Assembly (NCBI RefSeq): GCF_000241265.1
Contig: NZ_BAEE01000043.1
Coordinates: 44,863 to 108,862, forward strand
DNA length: 64,000 nt
From: Gordonia araii NBRC 100433
GTDB taxonomy: Bacteria; Actinomycetota; Actinomycetes; Mycobacteriales; Mycobacteriaceae
Direction of reading: 5' to 3'
The notes below the pieces were generated by a model. That model did not search any database, was not told where the DNA came from, and saw only the letters and a list, made by a program, of their open reading frames with translations. The position numbers were made by a program, and so were the translations under genes. The stretch's first letter is position 1. The number at the start of each line of letters is the position of its first letter. Of this stretch, positions 54,270 through 62,674 are shown in pieces.

Positions 54270-56324
54270 TCAGGCCTTGGGCGGCTTGCCCCAGCAGTAC
54301 CGCTCACCGTCGGCGATCGCGCAGGCGAAGGCGATACCCGTGGCCACCGCGGTCACCTTCGAGAGGCCGGGCACCTTCGTCGGTACGTAGTACTCCCCGG
54401 GCGGAAGCCCGAGGCGCCCACTGTGCGTCACATCGTCGCCCCAGCAGTAGGCCGAACCATCGGCAGCGGCGCAGAAGTAGCCCATGTTGCCTGCGATGGA
54501 TGTCGGATTGGCCAGTCCGTCGACTCGCGTCGGGCTGAACGGACCGGCGGCTGACCTTCCATTGCCGACGAGCCCGTTGACGCCGTTGCCCCAGCAGTAG
54601 ACGCTGTCCGCGGTGGTGGCGCACCACGTCGATCCCATATCCGCGTACGCGAGGCCGGTGACCTTCGTCGGGCCGGCGATCTGCACATACGACTCGAAGT
54701 CCGCCTTGTTGTCGATAACTGCGCCGGTGGCCGTCAGGCCGTGGCAGTAGACCGATCCCGACCTCGATTCGACGACACACGTCGCACGGGAGGCGGTCAC
54801 GATCGTGCTGGCATTGGGGAAGCCCTTGATGTCGGTGGCTCGTCGTGACGGAGGCTTCTTCTCTCCGTACGGGTGGATGAGGTCGCTGGTCGCGCCCCAG
54901 CACTGCACGTCGCCGTTGCCGAGCGCGGCACACGCCCGGTATGGCGCGGCGCTGACGCTCACGGCATCCAGAATCGGTCCCTGCTTGTCGTTCTTGTCTT
55001 TCTCGTCCCGGACGTCGAGCGGCCCGGTGCCCCAGCAGGACACCTGTTTCTTCGGGCCGGCGATGGCACACGAATAGTCACCGGTGACGGAGATCGCCGT
55101 CGCGACGTAGTCGTCCTTCTGCCCGGCGACCATCGACGTGCCGTTCGGCGGCTTGTCGCCGCCGTTGCCGAGTTGGAAGCGTGAATTGTCCGTGCCCCAG
55201 CAGTACACCTTTCCGGCGGCGATTCCGCAGACGGTCGTACCTTTGGTCTGCAGCCCGAAGTCGGCAGCCGTAGCGATATGGGTCCACGACCCCTGAGCCA
55301 GGCCCGGTGGGTTGGGCACATGCCACTCGGGCTGTTGGATCGGGTGTTGTGAGCGGTGCCAGAGCACCGCGGAAGCCGTGGCCGCGACCGCGAGCACCGC
55401 TACCGCCGCGAGGATGAGGAGCTTTCGGCGTGCGTTCGGTTTGCCCGGCAGGCCGGTGGAGTCTGCGACATCACCGGTGGGGACGAGCGTCTCGCGCGAC
55501 TGGTCGGCCAGTGCGCCTGCGAGGGCGGCGGCGAATTCGCCACAGGTCGAGTAGCGCTCAGCGGCGTCTTTGGCCATCGCCCGTCGCAGGACCGGGTCGG
55601 CCGCGGCGAGATCCGGGCGGTGGCGGGTGATCGACGGCGGCGCCTCCGAGGCGTGTGCCGCCATGAGTTCGCCGGTCGTGCCGCTGTAGGGAGTGTGGCC
55701 GGTCAGCGCTTGATACGCGCTCACCGCCAGCGAGTACTGGTCGGATGCCGGGGAGGCCTGCTCGCCCCGAATGATCTCCGGTGCCATGTACGGCGGCGAG
55801 CCCAACGGGGCGAACGGTTGCGTCAGGTGCGTTGCGTCGGTGACGTTCTTGGCGATGCCGAAGTCGACGACGACCACCCGCTCGATCCGCCCGTCGTCAC
55901 CGCGCGTGAGGATGATGTTGGCGGGCTTGACGTCGCGATGCACGACGTTGCGCGCGTGGGCGTAGTCCAGCGCCGACGCGACACGGGCGATCGACTCGGC
56001 GATCTCTCCGACCGGTAGCTGTCCCGCGACCTTCGCGAGGTCGTCGCCGTCGAGGTACTCCATGGTGTACCAGGGCATGTCACCGTCGACCCCGTACTCG
56101 TGGATGGTGACGATGCCGGGGTGGTGGAGGTTGGCTGCGGCCTTGGCCTCGCGGCGGAAGCGTTCGCCGGCGTCCTCGATCCCCGGTGCCGGTGTGATTG
56201 TCTTGAGCGCCTCGTCGCGATCCAGCCGGGGGTGAGCTACTCGGTATACGGTCCCCATCCCGCCGGAGCCCAGGACATCGGTGATCCGGTATCCGGCGAA
56301 GACGTCGCCCGGCGCTAACGCCAT
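54270..56324 (-). CDS. membrane Ser/Thr protein kinase with extracellular seven-repeat RCC1-like sensor domain
   Basis: The 684-residue protein has a cytosolic kinase domain (residues about 10-275): glycine loop LGSGGMGTVYR, Lys41 in DEALKTI, HRDVKPAN near 130, DFGIAK and GSPPYMAPE. One transmembrane helix at about 303-323 leads to a 360-residue outer part. That part holds seven repeats, each with a Cys, 7-11 residues, and C-W-G (one variant CHG), as in RCC1-type beta-propellers; each pair could form a disulfide. The outer domain probably senses an extracytoplasmic ligand. GGAGG precedes the ATG. It is not part of the mycobacterial conserved order here. Confidence 0.9.
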   Translation of the reverse strand: MALAPGDVFAGYRITDVLGSGGMGTVYRVAHPRLDRDEALKTITPAPGIEDAGERFRREAKAAANLHHPGIVTIHEYGVDGDMPWYTMEYLDGDDLAKVAGQLPVGEIAESIARVASALDYAHARNVVHRDVKPANIILTRGDDGRIERVVVVDFGIAKNVTDATHLTQPFAPLGSPPYMAPEIIRGEQASPASDQYSLAVSAYQALTGHTPYSGTTGELMAAHASEAPPSITRHRPDLAAADPVLRRAMAKDAAERYSTCGEFAAALAGALADQSRETLVPTGDVADSTGLPGKPNARRKLLILAAVAVLAVAATASAVLWHRSQHPIQQPEWHVPNPPGLAQGSWTHIATAADFGLQTKGTTVCGIAAGKVYCWGTDNSRFQLGNGGDKPPNGTSMVAGQKDDYVATAISVTGDYSCAIAGPKKQVSCWGTGPLDVRDEKDKNDKQGPILDAVSVSAAPYRACAALGNGDVQCWGATSDLIHPYGEKKPPSRRATDIKGFPNASTIVTASRATCVVESRSGSVYCHGLTATGAVIDNKADFESYVQIAGPTKVTGLAYADMGSTWCATTADSVYCWGNGVNGLVGNGRSAAGPFSPTRVDGLANPTSIAGNMGYFCAAADGSAYCWGDDVTHSGRLGLPPGEYYVPTKVPGLSKVTAVATGIAFACAIADGERYCWGKPPKA

Positions 56325-56399
56325 CCTGTCCTCCGATACGTCATCGCGCCGGCGTTGGCGCACGTGAAAACAATACGAGGTGGGTGATTGCCGGACGCA

Positions 56400-56433
56400 A
56401 TAAGCCGGATCCCCCGCAGGGGACCCGGCTTAT
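56400..56433. terminator. terminator hairpin downstream of the L,D-transpeptidase gene
   Basis: ATAAGCCGGATCCCC and GGGGACCCGGCTTAT pair over 15 positions with one A-C mismatch and a 4-base loop. It lies between the transpeptidase stop and the kinase start, both on the minus strand, so it should stop read-through into the kinase gene. Confidence 0.8.
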
Positions 56434-56454
56434 GTTTGCGTTCGGCGTTGGCGT

Positions 56455-57120
56455 TCAGTCGCGCGGAGTGCGCCAGTTGCCGCCGCCGACGGTGCCGCGG
56501 ACGACGATCGGCGTGCCGCGAGGAATGGTGTCAAAGACCCACTTCGCGTTGCCCATGTTGATGTTGATGCAGCCGTGGCTCACGTTGGAGCGGCCCTGCT
56601 GGGCCACCGACCACGGTGCGCCGTGGATGAAGATCCCGTTCCAGTCCATGCGCGTCGCGTACTCGACGAAGGTGCGGTAGCCCTCGGGGGACTTCACCGG
56701 CACACCGTAGGTGGACGAGTCCATCCACATCGAGCGCCGGCGCTCCTTGGTGTAGTACGTGCCGTTGGGCGTCGGGTGCTTGTTGGAGCCCATCGAGATG
56801 GGCATCGAGCGGTTCCACACGCCGTGTCGCCACCAGTGGATGGTGTGCGTCGAATCGTCGGCCAGCGCGACCCAGCCGGTACGGCTGGCCACAGCGGGCA
56901 TCGCCGGCACGCGAGGTCCGGCCTGGGGCTTCGGCTTGGGCTTCGGCTTCGGCGGGGCCGGCACTCCGGGGATCTCGATCGGGGGGAGGCCCGGGATGAT
57001 CGTGACGGGTGCGGCGGCCGCGGAGGCCGGCAGCGCCAGCCCAACGGCGAGCGCGCCGGCGACGGCGGCGATAACGCCCTTCGCAGCGCTGCGCCGAGCA
57101 TGCTTGGTAGTGCTAAGCAT
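56455..57120 (-). CDS. secreted L,D-transpeptidase (YkuD domain)
   Basis: The 221-residue protein has a basic N-terminus and a hydrophobic signal segment (GVIAAVAGALAVGLALPASA), then a proline/lysine linker PPKPKPKPKPQ, and a YkuD domain. The catalytic motif is FIHGAPWSV...SNVSHGCINI (HG-x14-SHGC), with the nucleophile Cys near residue 190. It is a short, single-domain enzyme without the Ig-like domains of mycobacterial LdtMt2, and probably makes 3-3 cross-links or attaches proteins to peptidoglycan. The start is the ATG at 57120; upstream in-frame ATGs at 57144 and beyond lack a ribosome site. Confidence 0.88.
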   Translation of the reverse strand: MLSTTKHARRSAAKGVIAAVAGALAVGLALPASAAAAPVTIIPGLPPIEIPGVPAPPKPKPKPKPQAGPRVPAMPAVASRTGWVALADDSTHTIHWWRHGVWNRSMPISMGSNKHPTPNGTYYTKERRRSMWMDSSTYGVPVKSPEGYRTFVEYATRMDWNGIFIHGAPWSVAQQGRSNVSHGCININMGNAKWVFDTIPRGTPIVVRGTVGGGNWRTPRD

Positions 57121-57445
57121 TCTCTTGAAGTCCTTACATTTCATTGACGTCGGGCTTGGTCGTGCCGCGGGAACCACACCTTGCGGTTGGTCCCAGCTCA
57201 GGTTTTTCATCGTTAATCGTTGCACAAACGTTTCATTACAGCCACTTCCCAAGCGGTATGCACCAGCGGTGAGCAGCGTCGACATCAGTGGAAAGTAAGG
57301 CTGTCCTGCGGATTCGCGGCATGTGAACTTTCCCACTGTGTGCGTGCAGTTCAGTGAAGTGCCCCGATTTCGAGGACGGGGCGCCACGATGTACAGTCGT
57401 TCATCGCACGCGGCGATTCTGGTGATCCCAGGACGCTGCATGCAC
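57121..57445. other. 325-base gene-free region between the transpeptidase gene and tRNA-Gly
   Basis: The part near 57190-57270 is distinctly AT-richer than its surroundings and probably holds the transpeptidase promoter and an untranslated leader of up to about 100 bases. A hairpin-capable GCCCCG/CGGGGC pair lies at 57360-57383. A c-di-AMP (ydaO-type) riboswitch was considered for the leader, but its conserved elements could not be assembled. No open frame with coding character was found. Confidence 0.5.
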
Positions 57446-57516
57446 GCGGGTGTAGCTCAATGGTAGAGCCCTAGTCTTCCAAACTAGCTACGCGGGTTCG
57501 ATTCCCGTCACCCGCT
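57446..57516 (+). tRNA. tRNA-Gly (anticodon TCC)
   Basis: A 71-nt cloverleaf: acceptor GCGGGTG/CACCCGC, D stem GCTC/GAGC, anticodon stem CTAGT/ACTAG with loop CTTCCAA giving TCC, and T arm GCGGG-TTCGATT-CCCGT. CCA is not encoded. Confidence 0.95.
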
Positions 57517-57597
57517 CTGCGACGATAGATTGGCCGGGACCTGCGGTGACACGCCGCGCGGGCGCAACCGGTGCCGGCCGTCCGGTTCGGCGGACCA

Positions 57598-57671
57598 CGG
57601 GATGTGGCGCAGCTTGGTAGCGCATCCGCTTTGGGAGCGGAGGGTCGCAGGTTCAAATCCTGTCATCCCGA
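57598..57671 (+). tRNA. tRNA-Pro (anticodon TGG)
   Basis: A 74-nt cloverleaf: acceptor CGGGATG/CATCCCG, D stem GCGC/GCGC, anticodon stem TCCGC/GCGGA with loop TTTGGGA giving TGG, and T arm GCAGG-TTCAAAT-CCTGT. It is 81 bases after tRNA-Gly and 40 bases before tig. Confidence 0.95.
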
Positions 57672-57711
57672 CAGCACGGACAACCATCCACAAGCCATAA
57701 GGAGAACGCGC

Positions 57712-59058
57712 GTGAAGACCAGCGTGGAGCAGCTCAGCCCGACCCGGGTCAAGCTGAACGTCGAGATCCCCTTCGAGGAACTCTCGTCCGAGTTCGACCG
57801 GGCCTACGCGACGCTTGCCCAGCAGGTCCGCATCCCCGGGTTCCGCCCCGGCAAGGCCCCGGCGAAGCTGATCGAGGCCCGTGTCGGCCGCGACGCCGTC
57901 CTCGCCCAGGTCGTCAACGACGCGCTGCCGGCCAAGTACGCCGAGGCGATCGAGGAGGCCGACGTCAAGGCGATCACCCAGCCCGACATCGAGCTCGGGG
58001 AACTCGTCGACGGCCAGCCGGTAACCTTCACCGCCGAGGTCGACGTGCGGCCCGAGATCACGCTGCCGGACTACTCCACATTGTCGGTCACCGTCGACGC
58101 GCTCAAGGAGGACGACGAGGCCGTCGCCGAGCAGCTCGAAGGTTTGCGGGAGCGTTTCGGGACGCTCAAGGCCGTCGAGCGCGGCGCCCAGACCGGCGAT
58201 CACGTCACCATCGACCTCGAGGCCTCCGTCGACGGCAAGCCGGTGCCCGACGCGACGACCGAAGGCCTCACGCACGAGGTCGGCTCCGGCCAGCTGATCG
58301 ACGGACTCGACGAAGCGGTCGTGGGGCTGAAAGCCGGCGAAGAGGCCGAGTTCACGACCAAGCTGGTCGCCGGTGAGTTCGCCGACTCCGATGCCGACGT
58401 GACCGTCAAGGTCGGCGCCGTCAAGGAGCGCGAGCTGCCCGAACTCGACGACGAGTTCGCCCAGATGGCCAGTGAGTTCGACACCGTCGACGAGCTGCGC
58501 GCGTCGGTACGCGAGCGCGTCGAGCAGTCGCAGAAGATCGAGCAGGCCAATTCGATCCGCGACAAGGTGCTCGACGAACTGCTCACGAAGGTCGAGTTCC
58601 CGCTGCCGGAGAAGGTCATCTCCGAAGAGGTCGACGCGCAGCTGGAACAGGTGCTGCACAGCATCGGCCACGACGAGGCGATGCTCGAGCGTTTGCTGGA
58701 GGCCCAGGGCACCACGCGCGAGGAGTTCGAGAGCAACGCCCGAGAGCAGGCCGAGCGTTCGGTGCGCACTCAGCTGCTGCTCGATGCGATCGCCGACCAG
58801 CGGAACACCGAGATCAGCCAGGAGGAGCTGACGCAGCAGATCATCTTCTCCGCGCAGCGCTACGGCATGGCCCCGCAGGAGTTCGTCAACCAGCTGCAGC
58901 AGGCCAACCAGATCGGCGCCGTGTACGCCGACGCCCGGCGCGGCAAGGCGCTGGCGTCGATCGTCAACGACGTCACCGTGACCGACGACAAGGGCGCCAC
59001 CGTCGATACCGCCGAGTTCTTCGGCGAGGCGCAGCAGGCCGGCGCCGACGAGGAGTAG
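57712..59058 (+). CDS. tig: trigger factor, ribosome-associated chaperone/prolyl isomerase
   Basis: The 448-residue protein has the trigger-factor order: the N-terminal ribosome-binding domain with [12 protein letters not shown] (the GFRxGxxP loop) near residues 40-52, the FKBP-type PPIase domain at about 160-240 ([17 protein letters not shown]), and the long helical C-terminal substrate arm. It binds nascent chains at the ribosome exit. The GTG at 57712 is chosen for its AAGGAG site and because the family N-terminus begins [16 protein letters not shown] strong terminator follows, separating it from the clpP operon. Confidence 0.96.
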   Translation: MKTSVEQLSPTRVKLNVEIPFEELSSEFDRAYATLAQQVRIPGFRPGKAPAKLIEARVGRDAVLAQVVNDALPAKYAEAIEEADVKAITQPDIELGELVDGQPVTFTAEVDVRPEITLPDYSTLSVTVDALKEDDEAVAEQLEGLRERFGTLKAVERGAQTGDHVTIDLEASVDGKPVPDATTEGLTHEVGSGQLIDGLDEAVVGLKAGEEAEFTTKLVAGEFADSDADVTVKVGAVKERELPELDDEFAQMASEFDTVDELRASVRERVEQSQKIEQANSIRDKVLDELLTKVEFPLPEKVISEEVDAQLEQVLHSIGHDEAMLERLLEAQGTTREEFESNAREQAERSVRTQLLLDAIADQRNTEISQEELTQQIIFSAQRYGMAPQEFVNQLQQANQIGAVYADARRGKALASIVNDVTVTDDKGATVDTAEFFGEAQQAGADEE

Positions 59059-59076
59059 CCGCCACCGCACGACCAC

Positions 59077-59112
59077 ACGAACCGGGCCGAGGACATCCTC
59101 GGCCCGGTTCGT
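59077..59112 (+). terminator. terminator hairpin after tig
   Basis: A perfect 16-bp stem (ACGAACCGGGCCGAGG with its complement) and a 4-base ACAT loop begin 18 bases after the tig stop. Confidence 0.88.
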
Positions 59113-59309
59113 CGGCATTGGGCCCGGTGGTGGTGAACGGACGCCGTCGGCCGGGTCGTTGGTCGGCCGTTGGTCGGCCGTTTAGCTGTAAGCGAATCCC
59201 CGTGTCAATGGGAAGGGTTGGGCCCGGCCATTGGTTAGGGTCGAGGCAAGCACTTCAACGATTCACCGCTGGGGACGTCCAGCGAAATCAGATTTCGAAG
59301 GTAGGAACC
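59113..59309 (+). promoter_or_regulatory. clpP1 upstream region with 11-bp direct repeats and two overlapping palindromes
   Basis: About 200 bases separate the tig terminator from clpP1. An 11-base unit CGTTGGTCGGC is tandemly repeated at 59157-59178. Near the gene, CGCTGG-n6-CCAGCG (59267-59284) overlaps CGAAAT-n3-ATTTCG (59283-59297), ending 12 bases before the GTG. These are candidate operators or leader structures for the Clp protease operon; a match to the known ClgR motif was not evident. Confidence 0.5.
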
Positions 59310-59903
59310 GTGAGCACTTCGTCGATCCACACGCCCGCCATGTCGTCAGGCTTGTCCGGCTTGACCTTGAACGACTCGGTGTACGAGCGGCTGTTGCGGG
59401 AGCGCATCATCTTCCTCGGCACCCAGGTCGACGACGAGATCGCCAACCGCCTGTGCGCGCAGATCCTCCTGCTCACCGCGGAGGCGCCCGATAAGGACAT
59501 CCAGTTCTACATCAACTCGCCGGGCGGATCGGTCACCGCGGGCATGGCGATCTTCGACACCATGCAGCTCTCGCCCTGCGACATCGCGACCTACGCGATG
59601 GGCATGGCCGCGTCGATGGGGCAGTTCCTGCTGACCGCGGGAACCAAGGGCAAGCGCCACGCCCTCCCGCATGCGCGGATCATGATGCACCAGCCGTCGG
59701 CGGGGATCGGCGGTACCGCGGCCGACATCGCGATCCAGGCCGAGCAGTTCTCGGCCACCAAGAAGGAGATGAACCTCCTCAACTCCGAGCACACCGGTCA
59801 GCCGCTGGAGAAGATCGAGGCCGACTCCGACCGCGACAAGTGGTTCCGTGCCGAGGAGGCCAAGGAGTACGGCCTCGTCGACCACGTCGTCACGTCGCTC
59901 TAA
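59310..59903 (+). CDS. clpP1: ClpP1, ATP-dependent Clp protease proteolytic subunit 1
   Basis: The 197-residue serine peptidase subunit has the catalytic Ser in [11 protein letters not shown] near residue 98, the His in [10 protein letters not shown] near 123, and the Asp in the C-terminal third. [22 protein letters not shown] is the typical ClpP strand. Actinobacterial ClpP1 and ClpP2 form a mixed tetradecamer that works with ClpX or ClpC1. The GTG at 59310 follows a GGTAGG site; an upstream extended frame covers the leader. clpP2 follows after 48 bases. Confidence 0.95.
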   Translation: MSTSSIHTPAMSSGLSGLTLNDSVYERLLRERIIFLGTQVDDEIANRLCAQILLLTAEAPDKDIQFYINSPGGSVTAGMAIFDTMQLSPCDIATYAMGMAASMGQFLLTAGTKGKRHALPHARIMMHQPSAGIGGTAADIAIQAEQFSATKKEMNLLNSEHTGQPLEKIEADSDRDKWFRAEEAKEYGLVDHVVTSL

Positions 59904-59951
59904 GACTCCGACCGGCCCCGTTCCTTATCCCGACTTTCGAAAAGAGCATCC

Positions 59952-60629
59952 ATGAGCATCCACGGGAACCTCCCCGCCGAGAGTGCCGGCACGGCCGCGC
60001 AGGCCTACCGGGACTTGCAGGCCCGCTACATCCTGCCGAGCTTCATCGAGCAGACGCCGACCGGGCACCGTCAGTACGACCCGTACGCCAAGTTGTTCGA
60101 AGAGCGCATCGTGTTCGTCGGCACCCCGATCGACCAGACGGTCGCCAACGACGTCATGGCGCAGCTTCTGGTCCTGGAAAGCCAGGATCCAGACCGCGAC
60201 ATCACCATGTACATCAATTCGCCCGGAGGCAGCGTGCCGGACATGCTCGCCATCTACGACACGATGCAGTACGTGCACTGCGACATCATGACCGTCTGCC
60301 TCGGTGAGGCGGCGTCGGCAGCGGCGATCCTGCTGGCCGGCGGAACGCCCGGCAAGCGCGCCGCGCTGCCCAACGCGACGATCCTGATCCACCAGCCGCG
60401 CACCGGAGGCGCCTACCAGGGCCAGGTGTCCGACCTGGAGATCCAGGCAGCCGAGATCGAGCGGATCCGCAAGCGCCTCGACGAGATCCTGGCCGGCCAC
60501 ACCGGCCAGACGCCGGAGAAGATCCGCGTCGACACCGACCGCGACAACATCCTCACCGCCGAGCAGGCGAAGGAGTACGGGATCATCGACGAGGTGTTCG
60601 GATACCGGAAGAAGTCGATGAAGAAGTAG
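59952..60629 (+). CDS. clpP2: ClpP2, ATP-dependent Clp protease proteolytic subunit 2
   Basis: The 225-residue subunit has the catalytic Ser in [14 protein letters not shown] near residue 110, His in [12 protein letters not shown] near 135 and the Asp downstream. About 25 residues at the N-terminus ([18 protein letters not shown]) precede the fold and are likely removed as a propeptide in the mature mixed complex. The C-terminus ends in a lysine-rich KKSMKK. It lies in one operon with clpP1; clpX follows after a 148-base gap. Confidence 0.95.
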   Translation: MSIHGNLPAESAGTAAQAYRDLQARYILPSFIEQTPTGHRQYDPYAKLFEERIVFVGTPIDQTVANDVMAQLLVLESQDPDRDITMYINSPGGSVPDMLAIYDTMQYVHCDIMTVCLGEAASAAAILLAGGTPGKRAALPNATILIHQPRTGGAYQGQVSDLEIQAAEIERIRKRLDEILAGHTGQTPEKIRVDTDRDNILTAEQAKEYGIIDEVFGYRKKSMKK

Positions 60630-60777
60630 CGGCACAAGTCGCGACATTCGCCCCAAGTAGCTCGAAGTTGCCACGGGACGCGGGTACCGTCTCCAGTACC
60701 GGCGGTGGCAAAACCCAACGTGGCACCCGCAGGTGCGGGAGACGCCGCACCGGTCAGCAGGAAGTAGGTAAGTATCC

Positions 60778-62058
60778 ATGGCGCGAATCGGAGACGGTGG
60801 CGACCTGCTGAAATGCTCGTTCTGCGGGAAGAGTCAGAAGCAGGTCAAGAAGCTCATCGCCGGACCAGGCGTGTACATCTGCGATGAGTGCATCGACCTG
60901 TGCAACGAGATCATCGAGGAAGAGCTCGCCGAGAACAGCGACGTCAAACTCGACGAGCTGCCCAAGCCCGTAGAGATCCGCGACTTCCTGGACAACTACG
61001 TCATCGGCCAGGACAACGCCAAGCGCACGCTGGCCGTCGCGGTCTACAACCACTACAAGCGGATCCAGGCCGGCGAGAAGAAGGACGTCAAGACGGGCGA
61101 AACCGTCGAGCTCGCGAAGTCGAACATTCTGATGCTCGGCCCGACCGGCTGCGGCAAGACCTACTTGGCTCAGACGCTGGCGAAGATGCTGAACGTCCCG
61201 TTCGCGATCGCCGACGCCACCGCGCTGACCGAGGCCGGGTACGTCGGCGAGGATGTGGAGAACATCCTGTTGAAGCTGATTCAGGCCGCCGACTATGACG
61301 TGAAGCGCGCCGAGACCGGCATCATCTACATCGACGAGGTCGACAAGATCGCCCGCAAGAGCGAGAACCCGTCGATCACTCGCGACGTGTCCGGCGAGGG
61401 AGTGCAGCAGGCGCTGCTGAAGATCCTCGAAGGAACACAGGCTTCGGTGCCGCCGCAGGGCGGCCGCAAGCACCCGCATCAGGAGTTCATCCAGATCGAC
61501 ACGACGAACGTGCTGTTCATCGTGGCGGGCGCCTTCGCCGGCTTGGAGAAGATCGTGTCCGACCGCGTCGGCAAGCGCGGCATCGGCTTCGGCAACGAGG
61601 TCGCCACCAAAGACGAGGTCGACACGACCGATCACTTCGCCGAGGTGATGCCGGAGGACCTGATCAAGTTCGGGCTGATCCCGGAGTTCATCGGTCGCCT
61701 GCCCATCGTCGCCTCGGTGACGAACCTCGACAAGCAGTCGCTGGTCAACATTCTGGCCGAGCCCAAGAACGCGCTGGTCAAGCAGTACACCAAGCTGTTC
61801 GAGATGGACAACGTAGAGCTGGAGTTCGGCGACGACGCCCTTGAGGCCATCGCCGATCAGGCGATCCATCGCGGTACGGGCGCGCGAGGTCTGCGCGCGA
61901 TCATGGAAGAGGTTCTGCTTCCGGTGATGTACGACATCCCCAGTCGCGACGATGTCGAGAAGGTCGTCGTTACCGGGGAAACCGTTCGCGACAACGTGTT
62001 GCCGACGGTCGTGCCGCGCAAGAACCGTCGCTCCGAGCCGCGCGACAAGAGCGCATAG
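60778..62058 (+). CDS. clpX: ClpX, AAA+ unfoldase of the Clp protease
   Basis: The 426-residue protein has an N-terminal zinc finger (CSFCGK...CDECIDLC, C-x2-C-x21-C-x2-C), a Walker A motif GPTGCGKT near residue 120, Walker [12 protein letters not shown] near 182, and the pore and IGF-type loops ([10 protein letters not shown]) near 265 that dock onto ClpP. It recognises tagged substrates and threads them into ClpP1P2. The gene has its own 148-base upstream region with an AGGAAG ribosome site. A perfect palindromic terminator follows. Confidence 0.97.
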   Translation: MARIGDGGDLLKCSFCGKSQKQVKKLIAGPGVYICDECIDLCNEIIEEELAENSDVKLDELPKPVEIRDFLDNYVIGQDNAKRTLAVAVYNHYKRIQAGEKKDVKTGETVELAKSNILMLGPTGCGKTYLAQTLAKMLNVPFAIADATALTEAGYVGEDVENILLKLIQAADYDVKRAETGIIYIDEVDKIARKSENPSITRDVSGEGVQQALLKILEGTQASVPPQGGRKHPHQEFIQIDTTNVLFIVAGAFAGLEKIVSDRVGKRGIGFGNEVATKDEVDTTDHFAEVMPEDLIKFGLIPEFIGRLPIVASVTNLDKQSLVNILAEPKNALVKQYTKLFEMDNVELEFGDDALEAIADQAIHRGTGARGLRAIMEEVLLPVMYDIPSRDDVEKVVVTGETVRDNVLPTVVPRKNRRSEPRDKSA

Positions 62059-62077
62059 TCCCACCAGTCAAGCGTCA

Positions 62078-62117
62078 TTTCGCCGAGCCCGCATCGATCG
62101 ATGCGGGCTCGACGAAA
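62078..62117. terminator. bidirectional terminator between clpX and the convergent small gene
   Basis: A perfect 28-base palindrome (62084-62111, centred on ATCGAT repeats) is extended by five more pairs (TTTCG with CGAAA) after one mismatch, giving a long stem between two convergent genes. Confidence 0.85.
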
Positions 62118-62127
62118 TTGTGAGGGA

Positions 62128-62583
62128 TCAGCGGGCTGGGGCCCGGTTCGGGCCGCCGGGCAGCGGCTGCAGGCACCAGGTCTGCGTTGGCTCGCCGAGC
62201 TGGCCGTTCTTCACCTTGCGCCACTGGTACATGCGGTTGCCGGGCGCGCAGCTGTGGTTGGTGCGGGAGCTGCTCAGCATCTTGTACTCCGCTTCGGGTG
62301 AACCGCAATCGATCTTGTAGGGCACCGGCCGCTGATCGATGTTGGTTTTGTCGTGAGGCGCACGGAACGCGATGCAGTCTCCCGGTCCGGGTGCCGCCTC
62401 TTCCAGAGCGCGTATCGCGAAGCATCCCCCGCCGATCAGTGCGAGCCCGAGGAGCGCAGCGACCAGCAACAACCAGCGCCTGCTTTTCTTCTTCCGCGGC
62501 GGCTGACCCGGCGGAATCGGCGCGCCGGGACTGGCCTGAGGACCAGCGGGGTGCGGTTGATCGGGTGGGGGAGGGATCGTCAT
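62128..62583 (-). CDS. small membrane-anchored or exported protein (LppU-like)
   Basis: A 151-residue protein with a proline-rich cytoplasmic start ([16 protein letters not shown]), a KKKSRR stop-transfer-type basic stretch, one hydrophobic segment (residues about 36-56) and an outer domain with four cysteines that could form two disulfides ([36 protein letters not shown]). The layout resembles mycobacterial LppU-like proteins, of unknown function. The ATG at 62583 follows a GAGGTGAG site; an upstream ATG at 62673 would overlap the valS promoter. It converges on clpX. Confidence 0.72.
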   Translation of the reverse strand: MTIPPPPDQPHPAGPQASPGAPIPPGQPPRKKKSRRWLLLVAALLGLALIGGGCFAIRALEEAAPGPGDCIAFRAPHDKTNIDQRPVPYKIDCGSPEAEYKMLSSSRTNHSCAPGNRMYQWRKVKNGQLGEPTQTWCLQPLPGGPNRAPAR

Positions 62584-62661
62584 GGTCTCACCTCGGTCGG
62601 ACGGTTGTGACGGCTGCATCGTACAAACCGCACCCCTGCGCGCCACCTGCTTGGTCATCCT

Positions 62662-62667
62662 TAGAAT
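62662..62667 (+). promoter_or_regulatory. predicted -10 element of a leaderless valS transcript
   Basis: TAGAAT, a near-consensus hexamer, is followed by 7 nt and the GTG start of valS. Confidence 0.55.
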
Positions 62668-62674
62668 TGACACC

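Noticed and set aside
57121..57250. c-di-AMP (ydaO-type) riboswitch in the L,D-transpeptidase leader
   Set aside because: A few short stretches looked similar, but the conserved core elements and helices could not be assembled by hand.
57598..57711. Upstream extension of trigger factor starting at 57571
   Set aside because: It would translate through the tRNA-Pro gene; the GTG at 57712 has a good AAGGAG site.
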